14,444 nucleotides of DNA from an uncultured Clostridia bacterium (GTDB taxonomy: Bacteria; Bacillota; Clostridia; Christensenellales; Aristaeellaceae): contig CAMOHY010000026.1 in NCBI GenBank assembly GCA_946615495.1, forward strand, positions 1 to 14,444, in the 5' to 3' direction. Positions within the stretch are counted from its first letter, which is position 1. Each line of letters opens with the position of its first letter. The position numbers and the translations under genes are program-made. Of the stretch, positions 1 through 7,210 are shown piece by piece. Below the pieces are notes generated by a model. It ran no database searches. It was not told the origin of the DNA and saw only the letters and a list, made by a program, of their open reading frames with translations.

Positions 1-5
1 CGCGC

Positions 6-97
6 AGAGTACAGTTTTATTTTGCCGTATAGAATTTGCGCGTATCCTTGTATAACCACTGTATAAACTGCACGCTGCACTCTGCTGACTGTACTCT
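6..97. repeat. Inverted repeat and short direct repeats upstream of the MFS gene
   Basis: A perfect 10-bp inverted repeat lies at 6-15 (AGAGTACAGT) and 88-97 (ACTGTACTCT). Between the arms, TGTATAA occurs at 49-55 and again at 60-66, 11 bp apart, about one helical turn. An imperfect heptamer repeats in tandem at 68-74, 75-81 and 82-88 (CTGCACG, CTGCACT, CTGCTGA). This is the leader of the transporter gene, so regulator binding or a structured leader is possible. I could not fit a convincing -35/-10 pair: TATAAA at 62-67 has no good -35 partner. The repeats are read directly; any function is inference. Confidence 0.45.
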
Positions 98-128
98 CCG
101 TGTTTGACCGAGGCGAGGGATAGAAAAA

Positions 129-1295
129 ATGACTTCCTCCAAACGAACCCTAACGCCCTTGTATGCCGCGGTGCAGTTCTTTTTCTGGTTTGCCTACGGC
201 ACGGCGGTGAATTTTGCCAGCGTGTATCTGCTTGCCTGCGGCCTGAGCAACACGGCCATCGGCCTCATCAGCGCGGCGGCCTGCGCCCTGTCGGTGCTCA
301 TTCAGCCCATTTTGGCCGCCTGGGCGGACAGGGAGGAGAGCCCGTCGGTTAAAGCGATCCTCTTGGCGCTCACCGCGGCGCTGCTGGCCTTCGGCGGGCT
401 GCTCATCCTGGCCTTCGGCAAAGGCGCGGCGCTTAACGGGCTGTTTCTGGGCGGAGCCATTCTGCTGGTGCAGATCGGGCTGCCCTTCGTCAACGCCCTG
501 GCCACGGAAAGCCTGAACGCCGGAGAGCGGCTCAATTTCAGCCTGGCGCGGGGCTTTGGCTCCATTGGCTACGCCGTCATGTCCGTTTCCGTCGGCGCGC
601 TTATCGCCCGGTTTGGGCCCATCGTGGCGCCTTGGGCGGTCATGGCGGTTTCGGGGCTGCTGCTTATGGCGGTGGGCCTGTTTCCCTTTGCCAAGCGCCA
701 CCGGGACGGCCGGGACGCAAAGGAGGGCGCGGACGGCCTGACGGGCTTCCTCCGGCGCTACCCCGCCTTCGCCCTTACGCTGCTGGGCTGCGTGCTCATC
801 TATACCAGCCATGTGCTCATCAACAGCTTCGTTTACCAAATCGTGGTCTCCAAGGGCGGCAACAGCGAACACATGGGCATCGCTATGGGCCTGGCGGGCA
901 TATTGGAAGTGCTGTCCATGGCGCTGTTTTCCACCCTGCTCAAGTGGAAGGGCAGCCGCTTTTGGTTCAGGATATCCGGCCTGTTTTTTACCCTCAAGGC
1001 CCTGTGCTCTCTGCTGGCGCCCAATATGGGCGCGTTTTATCTGGTCCAGCTCATCCAGCCCCTGGGCTGGGGGCTGATGACCGTGGCCTCCGTTTACTAC
1101 GTGAATGAAATTATGCGGGAGCGGGACCGCATTAAGGGCCAGGCCTACATGACCATGGCGCTGTCCGTGGGCACTATTGTGGGCTCTCTGTGCGGCGGCG
1201 TGCTCATTGACGCGCTGGGCGTAAACGGCATGCTCATCGCCGCCGTCTGCTGCGGCGGGGCGGGCAGCCTGATCGTGCTGCGGAAGGAAGGATAA
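129..1295 (+). CDS. MFS transporter, LacY/HcaT-like
   Basis: A 388-residue integral membrane protein with about twelve hydrophobic segments in two halves. They are joined by a charged central loop at about residues 187-212, the usual MFS architecture and length. The first helix is rich in aromatics (QFFFWFAYG, residues 16-24). The loop after helix 2 has AWADRE (64-69), corresponding to the MFS motif-A region. RGFGSIGYA (141-149) resembles the R-x-x-GS-x-G-x-A signature of the oligosaccharide:H+ symporter and phenylpropionate permease group. It probably imports a small solute by proton symport at the cytoplasmic membrane; the substrate cannot be read from sequence. The start is supported by GAGGGA at 115-120, 8 nt before ATG. 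It is followed by a separate promoter for pth, so it is likely its own unit or the end of an upstream operon. The carbohydrate enzymes further on make a sugar or glycoside substrate plausible, which is inference. Confidence 0.85.
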   Translation: MTSSKRTLTPLYAAVQFFFWFAYGTAVNFASVYLLACGLSNTAIGLISAAACALSVLIQPILAAWADREESPSVKAILLALTAALLAFGGLLILAFGKGAALNGLFLGGAILLVQIGLPFVNALATESLNAGERLNFSLARGFGSIGYAVMSVSVGALIARFGPIVAPWAVMAVSGLLLMAVGLFPFAKRHRDGRDAKEGADGLTGFLRRYPAFALTLLGCVLIYTSHVLINSFVYQIVVSKGGNSEHMGIAMGLAGILEVLSMALFSTLLKWKGSRFWFRISGLFFTLKALCSLLAPNMGAFYLVQLIQPLGWGLMTVASVYYVNEIMRERDRIKGQAYMTMALSVGTIVGSLCGGVLIDALGVNGMLIAAVCCGGAGSLIVLRKEG

Positions 1296-1310
1296 AGGCG
1301 GCCTGCGTTT

Positions 1311-1341
1311 TTTGCCCCTTTCCTTGACGGAACGGGGCAAA
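1311..1341. promoter_or_regulatory. Interrupted palindrome over the pth promoter -35 box
   Basis: TTTGCCCC (1311-1318) pairs perfectly with GGGGCAAA (1334-1341). After a single T/C mismatch, TTCC (1320-1323) pairs with GGAA (1329-1332), leaving the 5-nt centre TTGAC at 1324-1328. The centre coincides with the -35 hexamer of the pth promoter. As RNA from the upstream gene it could form a strong hairpin, but what follows (ATCCTTTATAATG) is not a proper U-tract, so it is a weak terminator at best. As DNA it looks like an operator. Both roles are inference. Confidence 0.5.
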
Positions 1342-1352
1342 TCCTTTATAAT
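1324..1352 (+). promoter_or_regulatory. Sigma-A-type promoter for pth-mfd
   Basis: TTGACG at 1324-1329 (5 of 6 matches to the -35 consensus) is separated by exactly 17 bp from a perfect TATAAT at 1347-1352. Predicted transcription start is near 1359, giving a leader of about 38 nt before the pth ATG. This is one of the two best promoters in the window and fits a constitutively expressed housekeeping pair, although the palindrome over the -35 suggests possible regulation. Confidence 0.85.
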
Positions 1353-1396
1353 GAAGGGCCTGCAGCATTATTTTTTGAACGGACGAGGGAGTATTC

Positions 1397-1972
1397 ATGC
1401 GAGCGATCGTGGGCCTGGGCAATCCGGGCGAAAAGTATGAACATACCCGGCACAACGTGGGGTTTGACGTGGTGAGCCTGCTGGCTGCGAAGCTGAACAC
1501 GCCTATTAAAAAGCTGAAGTTTCAGGGCGTGATAGGGGAAACCCAGCTGGCGGGAGAAAAGCTGGTGCTCATCAAGCCGCAAACCTTTATGAATTTGAGC
1601 GGGCTGACGGTATCGGACGCGCTGAATTGGTATAAAATGAAGCCGGAGGAAATGCTTCTGATTGTGGATGATATTGACCTGCCCTTCGGCCAGGTGCGCG
1701 TCCGGCCCAAAGGCGGCCCCGGCACCCACAACGGGCTGCGCCACATTGTGCAGATGACGGGCACGGAGAATTTTCCCCGCGTGCGGGTGGGCATGGGCGC
1801 GCCTCCGCCGGGCTGGGACCTGGCCGATTGGGTGCTGAGCAAATTCCAGACGGAGGAGGAGCGGAAAATCGCCTTCGACGCGTATATGCTGGCCGCGGAC
1901 GCGGCCCTGTGCTGGGCGGAGCACGGGATCGAAACGGCCATGAACCGCTATAATAAACGCCATGCTGAATAA
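1397..1972 (+). CDS. pth: Peptidyl-tRNA hydrolase
   Basis: A 191-residue cytoplasmic enzyme that cleaves the ester bond of peptidyl-tRNAs released from stalled ribosomes, recycling tRNA. The length is normal for bacterial Pth. All hallmarks are visible: the N-terminal GLGNPG (residues 6-11, with substrate-binding Asn9), the catalytic His19 in TRHNVGF, the Asp pair in VDDIDLPFG (D91/D92) that supports the catalytic His, and GTHNGLR with Asn112. GAGGGAG at 1385-1391 is a good ribosome binding site 5 nt before ATG. Its 3' end overlaps the start of mfd by 11 bp in another frame, so the two are cotranscribed and probably translationally coupled. The pth-mfd pairing is common in Firmicutes. No anomalies seen. 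Confidence 0.97.
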   Translation: MRAIVGLGNPGEKYEHTRHNVGFDVVSLLAAKLNTPIKKLKFQGVIGETQLAGEKLVLIKPQTFMNLSGLTVSDALNWYKMKPEEMLLIVDDIDLPFGQVRVRPKGGPGTHNGLRHIVQMTGTENFPRVRVGMGAPPPGWDLADWVLSKFQTEEERKIAFDAYMLAADAALCWAEHGIETAMNRYNKRHAE

Positions 1973-4900
1973 CGTACTGGAATTCTTACACGCCTCCCCT
2001 GCCTTTCGGGAGGCTTTTGACGCGCAGGAAAACGGCGTGGCCGCCCTGTATGAAATGGCGGAGGGCCAGCGGCCCTTTTACGCGGCCATGCTCGCCAGGG
2101 AAACGGGCAGGCAGGTGCTCTACATTGCCCCCTCCGACGCCGCCGCCATGCGCGCGGCGGATGACTGCGCGGCCTGGCTGGGCGGCGGCGCGGCGGTGCT
2201 GCCCGTGCCGGATACGAGCTTTACCCGCGGCACGGCCAGCAGGGAAAACGCCTTCCAGCGCCTGGCCATTCTGCAGCGGGCAAAGCGGGGAGAAATCCGG
2301 GTGCTGTGCGCGCCGGCGGATGCGCTGCTGTGCCGCATGCTGCCCCCCGATGTGTATGAAAGCAGCGCCGTGCAGCTCAAAGCCGGCGACAGGATGGAGC
2401 CCGGAGAGCTCATTGCCAGATTGGTGAAAATGGGCTATGAGCGGGTGGACATGGTGGAGGGCAAGGGCCAGTGCGCCCTGCGCGGCGCCATCGTGGACGC
2501 CTTTTCGCCCGCGGAAAACGGGGCCACCCGCATTGAATTCTGGGATGACGAGGTGGATTCCATCCGCGCCTTTGACCCCATCAGCCAGCGCAGCCTGGAA
2601 ACGGAGATAGAGGCGGTGTTTTACCCCGCGGTGGAATGGCTGCTGCCCGCCGGATGCGCGGGAGAAATCCGCGCCATGGTGCGCGCCCAGATGAGCCGGC
2701 TGCCGGACCATTTTTTGTCCAATGACCTGCCGCCCCTGCCGGAGGATGAGGAAAGCAAAGAGGACGGCGCGCCCTCCGCGCCCCTGCCGGTGCGCCGGGT
2801 GTACGATACGGGCGTGGCAAGGCTTATGCAGGACGCGGACCAATTGGAGGCGGGCCTGCAGCCGCCCACGCTTTCCCTGTGGGCCGGCGCGGTCAAGGCG
2901 GAATGCGCCTGGCTGTGGGATTATTTGCAGTCCCCCATTCTGGTGATCGAGGAGCCGGACCGGGTGAAGGCCCGGTGCGAGGACCGGATTTCCGGCTTCC
3001 AGGAGGATTTTAAACTGACCCTGGAGCGGCAGGAGGCCGTGCCGGAGCAGGCGGCTTTGCTTTTTACCTGGCAGGAAGCGGCTGCGGCCATGCAGGGCCG
3101 CCCCATTCACCTTTTGCAGGATCTGCTGCGGGGAATGGGGGAAATGAAGCCCACCCGCATCAGCCGCTTTGCCGGGGTGAACGCGCCCAAGTATGTGTCC
3201 CGCTTCAAGGACCTGGGGGACGATTTGCGCCAATGGAAAAAGGAAGGGTTTCTGGTGCTGCTCATGGCGGGCGGCGAAGCCCGCTCCCGCAGGCTGCAAA
3301 CGGCGCTGGAGGAAATGAACCTGCCCACCCCCACCTGGGAGGAAAGCGGCGCCGCGGCGGCGGGAGACGCTGTCATTTGGCCCCAAACGCTGTCCCACGG
3401 CTTCACCCTGCCCGAATGCCGCCTGGCCGTCATCGCGGACAGCGATCTGTTCGGCGCGGGCTACCGCAAGACCCGCCGGCGGCAGACCGCGGGGGAGCGC
3501 ATCGAAGCGTTTACCGACCTGAAGGAAGGGGACTACGTGGTGCACGAGGCCCACGGCGTGGGCATTTTCCGGGGCACCGTCCGATTGCAGAGCGAGGGCA
3601 CCTACCGGGATTACCTGCTCATTCAGTATCAGGGCAGCGATAAATTGTATGTGCCCACGGACCAGTTCGACCGGGTGCAGAAATTCATCGGCGGCCAGGA
3701 TAACCCGCCGCCCCTCAATTCCCTGAGCGGCAACGACTGGGAAAAGAAAAAGAACAAGGTGAAGGCCGGGCTGAAAAAGCTGGCCTTTGACCTGGTGAAG
3801 CTCTATGCCGAGCGGCAGACCAATCCCGGCTTCGCCTTTGGGCCGGACACGCCCTGGCAGCGGGAATTTGAGGATTCCTTCCCCTACGAACTGACGCCGG
3901 ACCAGGAAAAGGCGGTAGCCGATATCCGCCGCGATATGGAAGCCCCCAGCAATATGGACCGCCTGGTGTGCGGCGACGTGGGCTACGGCAAAACGGAGGT
4001 GGCCCTTCGGGCCGCCATGAAGGCCGTAATGGGCGGCAAGCAGGTGGCCCTGCTGGCGCCCACCACCATTCTGGCCCAGCAGCATTACTATACCATGCTC
4101 CGGCGTTTTTCCTCCTTCCCGGTGGAAATTGATGTGCTTTCCCGCTTCCGCAGCCCCAAGCTGCAAAAGGAAACGCTGCAAAAGGCGGCGGAGGGCAAGG
4201 TGGATATCCTGGTGGGCACCCACCGGCTGCTGTCCAAGGATGTGAAATTCAAGGACCTGGGCCTGCTCATCGTGGACGAGGAGCAGCGCTTCGGCGTGGC
4301 CCACAAGGAAGCCATCAAGAATATGAAAAAGCAGGTGGACGTGCTCACCCTGTCCGCCACGCCCATTCCCCGCACCCTGCATATGTCCATGGTGGGGGTC
4401 AGGGACATGAGCCTTTTGCAGACCCCGCCGGAGGAGCGCTATCCCGTGCAGACCTATGTGCTGGATTACAACGACGCGGTGATCCGGGACGCCATCCTGC
4501 GGGAGTTGGGCCGCCAGGGTCAGGTGTATTTCCTCTACAACCAGGTGCGCTCCATCGACCAGTTTGCCGCCCGGCTGCGGGCGTTGGTGCCGGAGGCGCG
4601 CATCGCCGTGGCCCACGGGCAAATGAAGGAAAGCCTGCTGGAGGACGTGATGCTGGACTTTTACGAGGGCCGGTTCGACGTGCTGCTCTGCTCCACCATC
4701 ATCGAAAACGGGCTGGACGTGCCCAGGGCCAACACCATCGTGGTTTTCGACGCCGACCGCTTCGGCCTGAGCCAGCTTCATCAGCTTCGGGGCCGGGTGG
4801 GCCGCTCCACCCGCGCGGCGTACGCCTACTTTACCGTGCGGCCGGATAAAATGCTGTCCGAAACCGCGCAAAAGCGCCTTTCCGCCATCCGGGAATTCAC

Positions 4901-5546
4901 GGCCTTCGGCTCCGGCTTCCGCATCGCCATGCGGGATTTGGAAATCCGGGGCGCGGGCAACATTTTCGGGCCGGAGCAGTCCGGCCAGGTAGCCCAGGTG
5001 GGCTACGACATGTACTGCCGCCTCATTGAGGAAGCGGTGCGGGAGGCCCGCGGCGCCCAGGGCGAAAAGGTGCCCTTCCAGGTGGAAACCAGGGTGGAAT
5101 TGAAGGTGGACGCCTATTTGCCCGCGGAATACGTCAGCGGCGAAAACCAGCGCATGGAAGTGTTTAAGCGCATCGCCCTCATCAAAAACCGGGAGATTCG
5201 GGAGGACGTGATTGAGGAAATGATCGACCGCTTCGGCGATATCCCGGAAGCGGTGATGAATCTGATCGATATCGCCCACTTGCGGGGCATCTGCGGGCGC
5301 CTGGGCGTGAACCGGGTGAACTATACGGCCAATACGCTCATTTGCCGCCTGGATATGAACGCCGGCATCGACCCGGAAAAGCTTTACGCCGCGCTGGAAA
5401 AAACGGATAAGCGGCTGCTGCTTTCCGCCTCCCGCGAGCCCGCCGTTCTGCTGCGGGACCCCAAGCTCACCTGTGAAGAAATGCTGCGCTCCGCCGTGCC
5501 CATCATGGAAAAGCTGGAAAAGCAAATGACGGCAGAAAATACCTAA
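1962..5546 (+). CDS. mfd: Transcription-repair coupling factor Mfd
   Basis: A 1194-residue DNA translocase that removes RNA polymerase stalled at lesions and recruits UvrA; family members are about 1150-1180 residues. The N-terminal part is the UvrB-like module that contacts UvrA (ALRGAIVDAFSP, a conserved motif of this module). The RNA-polymerase-interaction domain begins near residue 520 (GDYVVHEAHGVGIFRG). The RecG-like motor follows: Walker A GDVGYGKT at 671-678, Walker B DEEQ at 772-775, the LSATPIPRTLH motif soon after, and motif VI QLHQLRGRVGR at 938-948. The C-terminal autoinhibitory domain closes the protein. ATG at 1962 lies inside the end of pth with little Shine-Dalgarno character, so reinitiation after pth translation is the likely mode. 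Only one TTA codon (residue 9) and no CTA or TCA appear in the gene. Identification is secure. No terminator is evident after it. Confidence 0.98.
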   Translation: MLNNVLEFLHASPAFREAFDAQENGVAALYEMAEGQRPFYAAMLARETGRQVLYIAPSDAAAMRAADDCAAWLGGGAAVLPVPDTSFTRGTASRENAFQRLAILQRAKRGEIRVLCAPADALLCRMLPPDVYESSAVQLKAGDRMEPGELIARLVKMGYERVDMVEGKGQCALRGAIVDAFSPAENGATRIEFWDDEVDSIRAFDPISQRSLETEIEAVFYPAVEWLLPAGCAGEIRAMVRAQMSRLPDHFLSNDLPPLPEDEESKEDGAPSAPLPVRRVYDTGVARLMQDADQLEAGLQPPTLSLWAGAVKAECAWLWDYLQSPILVIEEPDRVKARCEDRISGFQEDFKLTLERQEAVPEQAALLFTWQEAAAAMQGRPIHLLQDLLRGMGEMKPTRISRFAGVNAPKYVSRFKDLGDDLRQWKKEGFLVLLMAGGEARSRRLQTALEEMNLPTPTWEESGAAAAGDAVIWPQTLSHGFTLPECRLAVIADSDLFGAGYRKTRRRQTAGERIEAFTDLKEGDYVVHEAHGVGIFRGTVRLQSEGTYRDYLLIQYQGSDKLYVPTDQFDRVQKFIGGQDNPPPLNSLSGNDWEKKKNKVKAGLKKLAFDLVKLYAERQTNPGFAFGPDTPWQREFEDSFPYELTPDQEKAVADIRRDMEAPSNMDRLVCGDVGYGKTEVALRAAMKAVMGGKQVALLAPTTILAQQHYYTMLRRFSSFPVEIDVLSRFRSPKLQKETLQKAAEGKVDILVGTHRLLSKDVKFKDLGLLIVDEEQRFGVAHKEAIKNMKKQVDVLTLSATPIPRTLHMSMVGVRDMSLLQTPPEERYPVQTYVLDYNDAVIRDAILRELGRQGQVYFLYNQVRSIDQFAARLRALVPEARIAVAHGQMKESLLEDVMLDFYEGRFDVLLCSTIIENGLDVPRANTIVVFDADRFGLSQLHQLRGRVGRSTRAAYAYFTVRPDKMLSETAQKRLSAIREFTAFGSGFRIAMRDLEIRGAGNIFGPEQSGQVAQVGYDMYCRLIEEAVREARGAQGEKVPFQVETRVELKVDAYLPAEYVSGENQRMEVFKRIALIKNREIREDVIEEMIDRFGDIPEAVMNLIDIAHLRGICGRLGVNRVNYTANTLICRLDMNAGIDPEKLYAALEKTDKRLLLSASREPAVLLRDPKLTCEEMLRSAVPIMEKLEKQMTAENT

Positions 5547-5561
5547 AAAATGCAGAAAAAA
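5545..5561. other. Two phased A-tracts after mfd
   Basis: Runs of six A at 5545-5550 and 5556-5561 are spaced 11 bp centre to centre, which is in phase with the DNA helix and expected to bend DNA. They start at the mfd stop codon and lie just upstream of the candidate esterase promoter, around -75 to -59 from its predicted start. This is slightly further upstream than a classical UP element. The sequence is clear; the function is inference. Confidence 0.4.
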
Positions 5562-5584
5562 TCGCGCAATAACCTATCCGTCCA

Positions 5585-5613
5585 TTGTTTCGCCCCATTG
5601 GCTGTGCTAAACT
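5585..5613 (+). promoter_or_regulatory. Candidate promoter for the esterase/ATP-grasp cluster
   Basis: TTGTTT at 5585-5590 (3 of 6) is followed after 17 bp by TAAACT at 5608-5613 (4 of 6). The latter is preceded by TGC at 5605-5607, giving an extended -10 (TGnTAAACT) that can compensate for a weak -35. Predicted start is near 5620, about 39 nt before the first ATG of the cluster. It is the only reasonable promoter in the 112-bp gap after mfd. Readthrough from mfd is also possible because no terminator is seen. Confidence 0.5.
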
Positions 5614-5658
5614 AAACGCTGGCTTTGCCGATTTTTTGATGTGTAAGAAGGACCGGAC

Positions 5659-6426
5659 ATGATTGTAACCTGGAGCATTCCCGTAAGACCGATCAGCGGC
5701 AAAGCGCCGCGCAAAGTGTACGTTTACCTGCCCAAACAGGCGGAGGAGGACGAAGAGGCCCGCTTCCCCGTGCTGTATATGTTCGATGGACACAATGTGT
5801 TTTTTGATGAGGACGCCACCTATGGCAAAAGCTGGGGTATGGGCGAGTATCTGGATAAAAACGAGGTGCCGCTCATCGTGGTGGCGGTGGACTGCGACCA
5901 CCGGCCGCCCCACGGCAGGCTGAGCGAATATTCGCCCTTCACCTTTACGGAAGAGGGCTTTGGCCATGTGGTGGGCCGGGGCGGAAAATTCATGAACTGG
6001 CTGGCGGGCACCTTGAAGCCCATCATCGATGAGCGCTATCCCACCCTGCCGGACCGGGAAAATACCTGGATTGCCGGCAGCAGCATGGGCGGGCTCATGA
6101 GCCTGTACGCCGTAACGGCCTACAACGGCGTATTCAGCCGGGCGGCGGCGCTGTCGCCCTCGGTGTGGCTGGTGCGCAGCCGCATGGGCTCCCTGATTCA
6201 AAAATCGGAGCTTTTGCCGGGCACCGTGGTGTATATGGATTACGGCTCCCGCGAAATGAACAACCATACCGGTATGCTGCGCTGCTTTTTCAAAACGGCC
6301 GGGGCGCTGGCGGAAAAGGGCGCGTGCGTCACCAGCCGCATCGTGCCCAACGGCGACCACTGCGAAGCGTGCTGGGAGGAGCAAATTCCCTTCTTTATGC
6401 CCATTCTTTTCTACAACAGGGAGTGA
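5659..6426 (+). CDS. Alpha/beta-hydrolase, putative esterase (PF00756-like)
   Basis: A 255-residue hydrolase resembling the esterase D / enterochelin-esterase-like family. Early strand RKVYVYLP and FPVLYMFDGHNVFFD are typical of that family. The nucleophile elbow is GSSMGG with Ser142. Asp194 (YMDYGS) is a candidate acid and His234 (NGDHCEACW) the catalytic His, in the correct order Ser-Asp-His. There is no signal peptide or membrane segment, so it should act in the cytoplasm. The family cleaves carboxylic esters or thioesters of varied small molecules (acylated sugars, siderophores, S-formylglutathione); the substrate here is unknown. The start is supported by AGAAGGA at 5646-5652, 6 nt before ATG. 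It is first in a four-gene run, 7 bp from the next gene, whose ribosome binding site overlaps its stop codon. This arrangement implies cotranslation. Confidence 0.85.
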   Translation: MIVTWSIPVRPISGKAPRKVYVYLPKQAEEDEEARFPVLYMFDGHNVFFDEDATYGKSWGMGEYLDKNEVPLIVVAVDCDHRPPHGRLSEYSPFTFTEEGFGHVVGRGGKFMNWLAGTLKPIIDERYPTLPDRENTWIAGSSMGGLMSLYAVTAYNGVFSRAAALSPSVWLVRSRMGSLIQKSELLPGTVVYMDYGSREMNNHTGMLRCFFKTAGALAEKGACVTSRIVPNGDHCEACWEEQIPFFMPILFYNRE

Positions 6427-6433
6427 ATGACGG

Positions 6434-7186
6434 ATGGAAATGCAGTACTTTCGGGAATACAGCCCTGCGATGGACCGGGATATGGAGCTGAAGGTGTATG
6501 GCCACGCGGGCCGTCCCGTGCTGTTCATTCCCTGCCAAAACGGCCGGTTTTACGATTTTGAAAACTATCATATGGCGGATGTGTGGGCGCCCTGGATCGA
6601 GTCTGGCCAGGTGATGGTGTTCGCCATCGACACCATCGACCAGGAAACCTGGAGCAATGTGGACGGCGACCCCGGCTGGCGCAGCTGGCAGCACGAGCGG
6701 TGGATGAGCTTCATCTGCGATGAAATCGTGCCCTTCATCCGGGCCATGGTGAATGACCGCAACGGCTGGACGGGGTATCCGGGGGTCATTGCCTTCGGCT
6801 GCTCCCTGGGCGCCACCCACGCATCCAACCTGTTTTTCCGCCGGCCCGATCTCTTTGACGGCCTGCTGGCCCTGAGCGGCATCTACACCGCCTCCTACGG
6901 CTGGGGCGAATATATGGATGAAAGGGTGTACCTGAACAGCCCGGTGGATTATCTGGCGGGCATGCCGTGGGATCATCCCTTCATTCAGGAATACAACAAT
7001 CACCGGGGCATTATCGTGGTGGGCCAAGGGCCCTGGGAAATTCCCGATACCACCTTCCGCCTCAAGGATATCTGCGAAGAAAAGGGCATCGGCGTGTGGT
7101 TCGACATTTGGGGCTACGACGCCCGGCACGATTGGGACTGGTGGTATAAGCAGGTGGAATACCACGTGCCGCACCTGCTGTACTGA
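6434..7186 (+). CDS. Second alpha/beta-hydrolase esterase (COG4947-like)
   Basis: A 250-residue protein with a lone serine-hydrolase elbow, FGCSLGA, with Ser124, followed by ATHASNLFFRRPDLF as in alpha/beta hydrolases. The likely catalytic His is His232 in DARHDWDWWYKQ, and GQGPWE around residue 197 is the probable acid-loop region. It is not an obvious duplicate of the preceding esterase. It lacks the DGHN-type motif and is unusually rich in Trp and Tyr, with clusters such as GWRSWQHERW. I recognise it as the uncharacterised esterase group often labelled COG4947; the substrate is unknown. No signal peptide is visible. AGGGAGTG at 6418-6425, overlapping the upstream stop, lies 8 nt before the ATG at 6434; an in-frame ATG at 6440 is an alternative start. 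It sits between a different esterase and an ATP-grasp ligase, 24 bp upstream of the latter. Confidence 0.75.
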   Translation: MEMQYFREYSPAMDRDMELKVYGHAGRPVLFIPCQNGRFYDFENYHMADVWAPWIESGQVMVFAIDTIDQETWSNVDGDPGWRSWQHERWMSFICDEIVPFIRAMVNDRNGWTGYPGVIAFGCSLGATHASNLFFRRPDLFDGLLALSGIYTASYGWGEYMDERVYLNSPVDYLAGMPWDHPFIQEYNNHRGIIVVGQGPWEIPDTTFRLKDICEEKGIGVWFDIWGYDARHDWDWWYKQVEYHVPHLLY

Positions 7187-7210
7187 AGAATAAGAAAGAA
7201 GGAAAAAAGC

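Noticed and set aside
104..352. Short frame overlapping the transporter start
   Set aside because: Out-of-frame overlap with a well-supported membrane protein gene; no motif and no ribosome binding site of its own.
150..1340. Antisense open frame of 396 codons opposite the transporter
   Set aside because: Register-matched shadow, ending at CTA 150. The translation is hydrophilic and His/Gln/Arg-rich without motifs.
1986..5525. Antisense open frame of 1179 codons opposite mfd
   Set aside because: It is in codon register with mfd and exists because mfd lacks TTA, CTA and TCA. The translation is low-complexity, rich in His, Gly, Gln and Ala, with no recognisable domain.
5503..6528. Antisense open frame running from mfd across the first esterase
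   Set aside because: It crosses three sense genes and the intergenic promoter, and has no recognisable domain.
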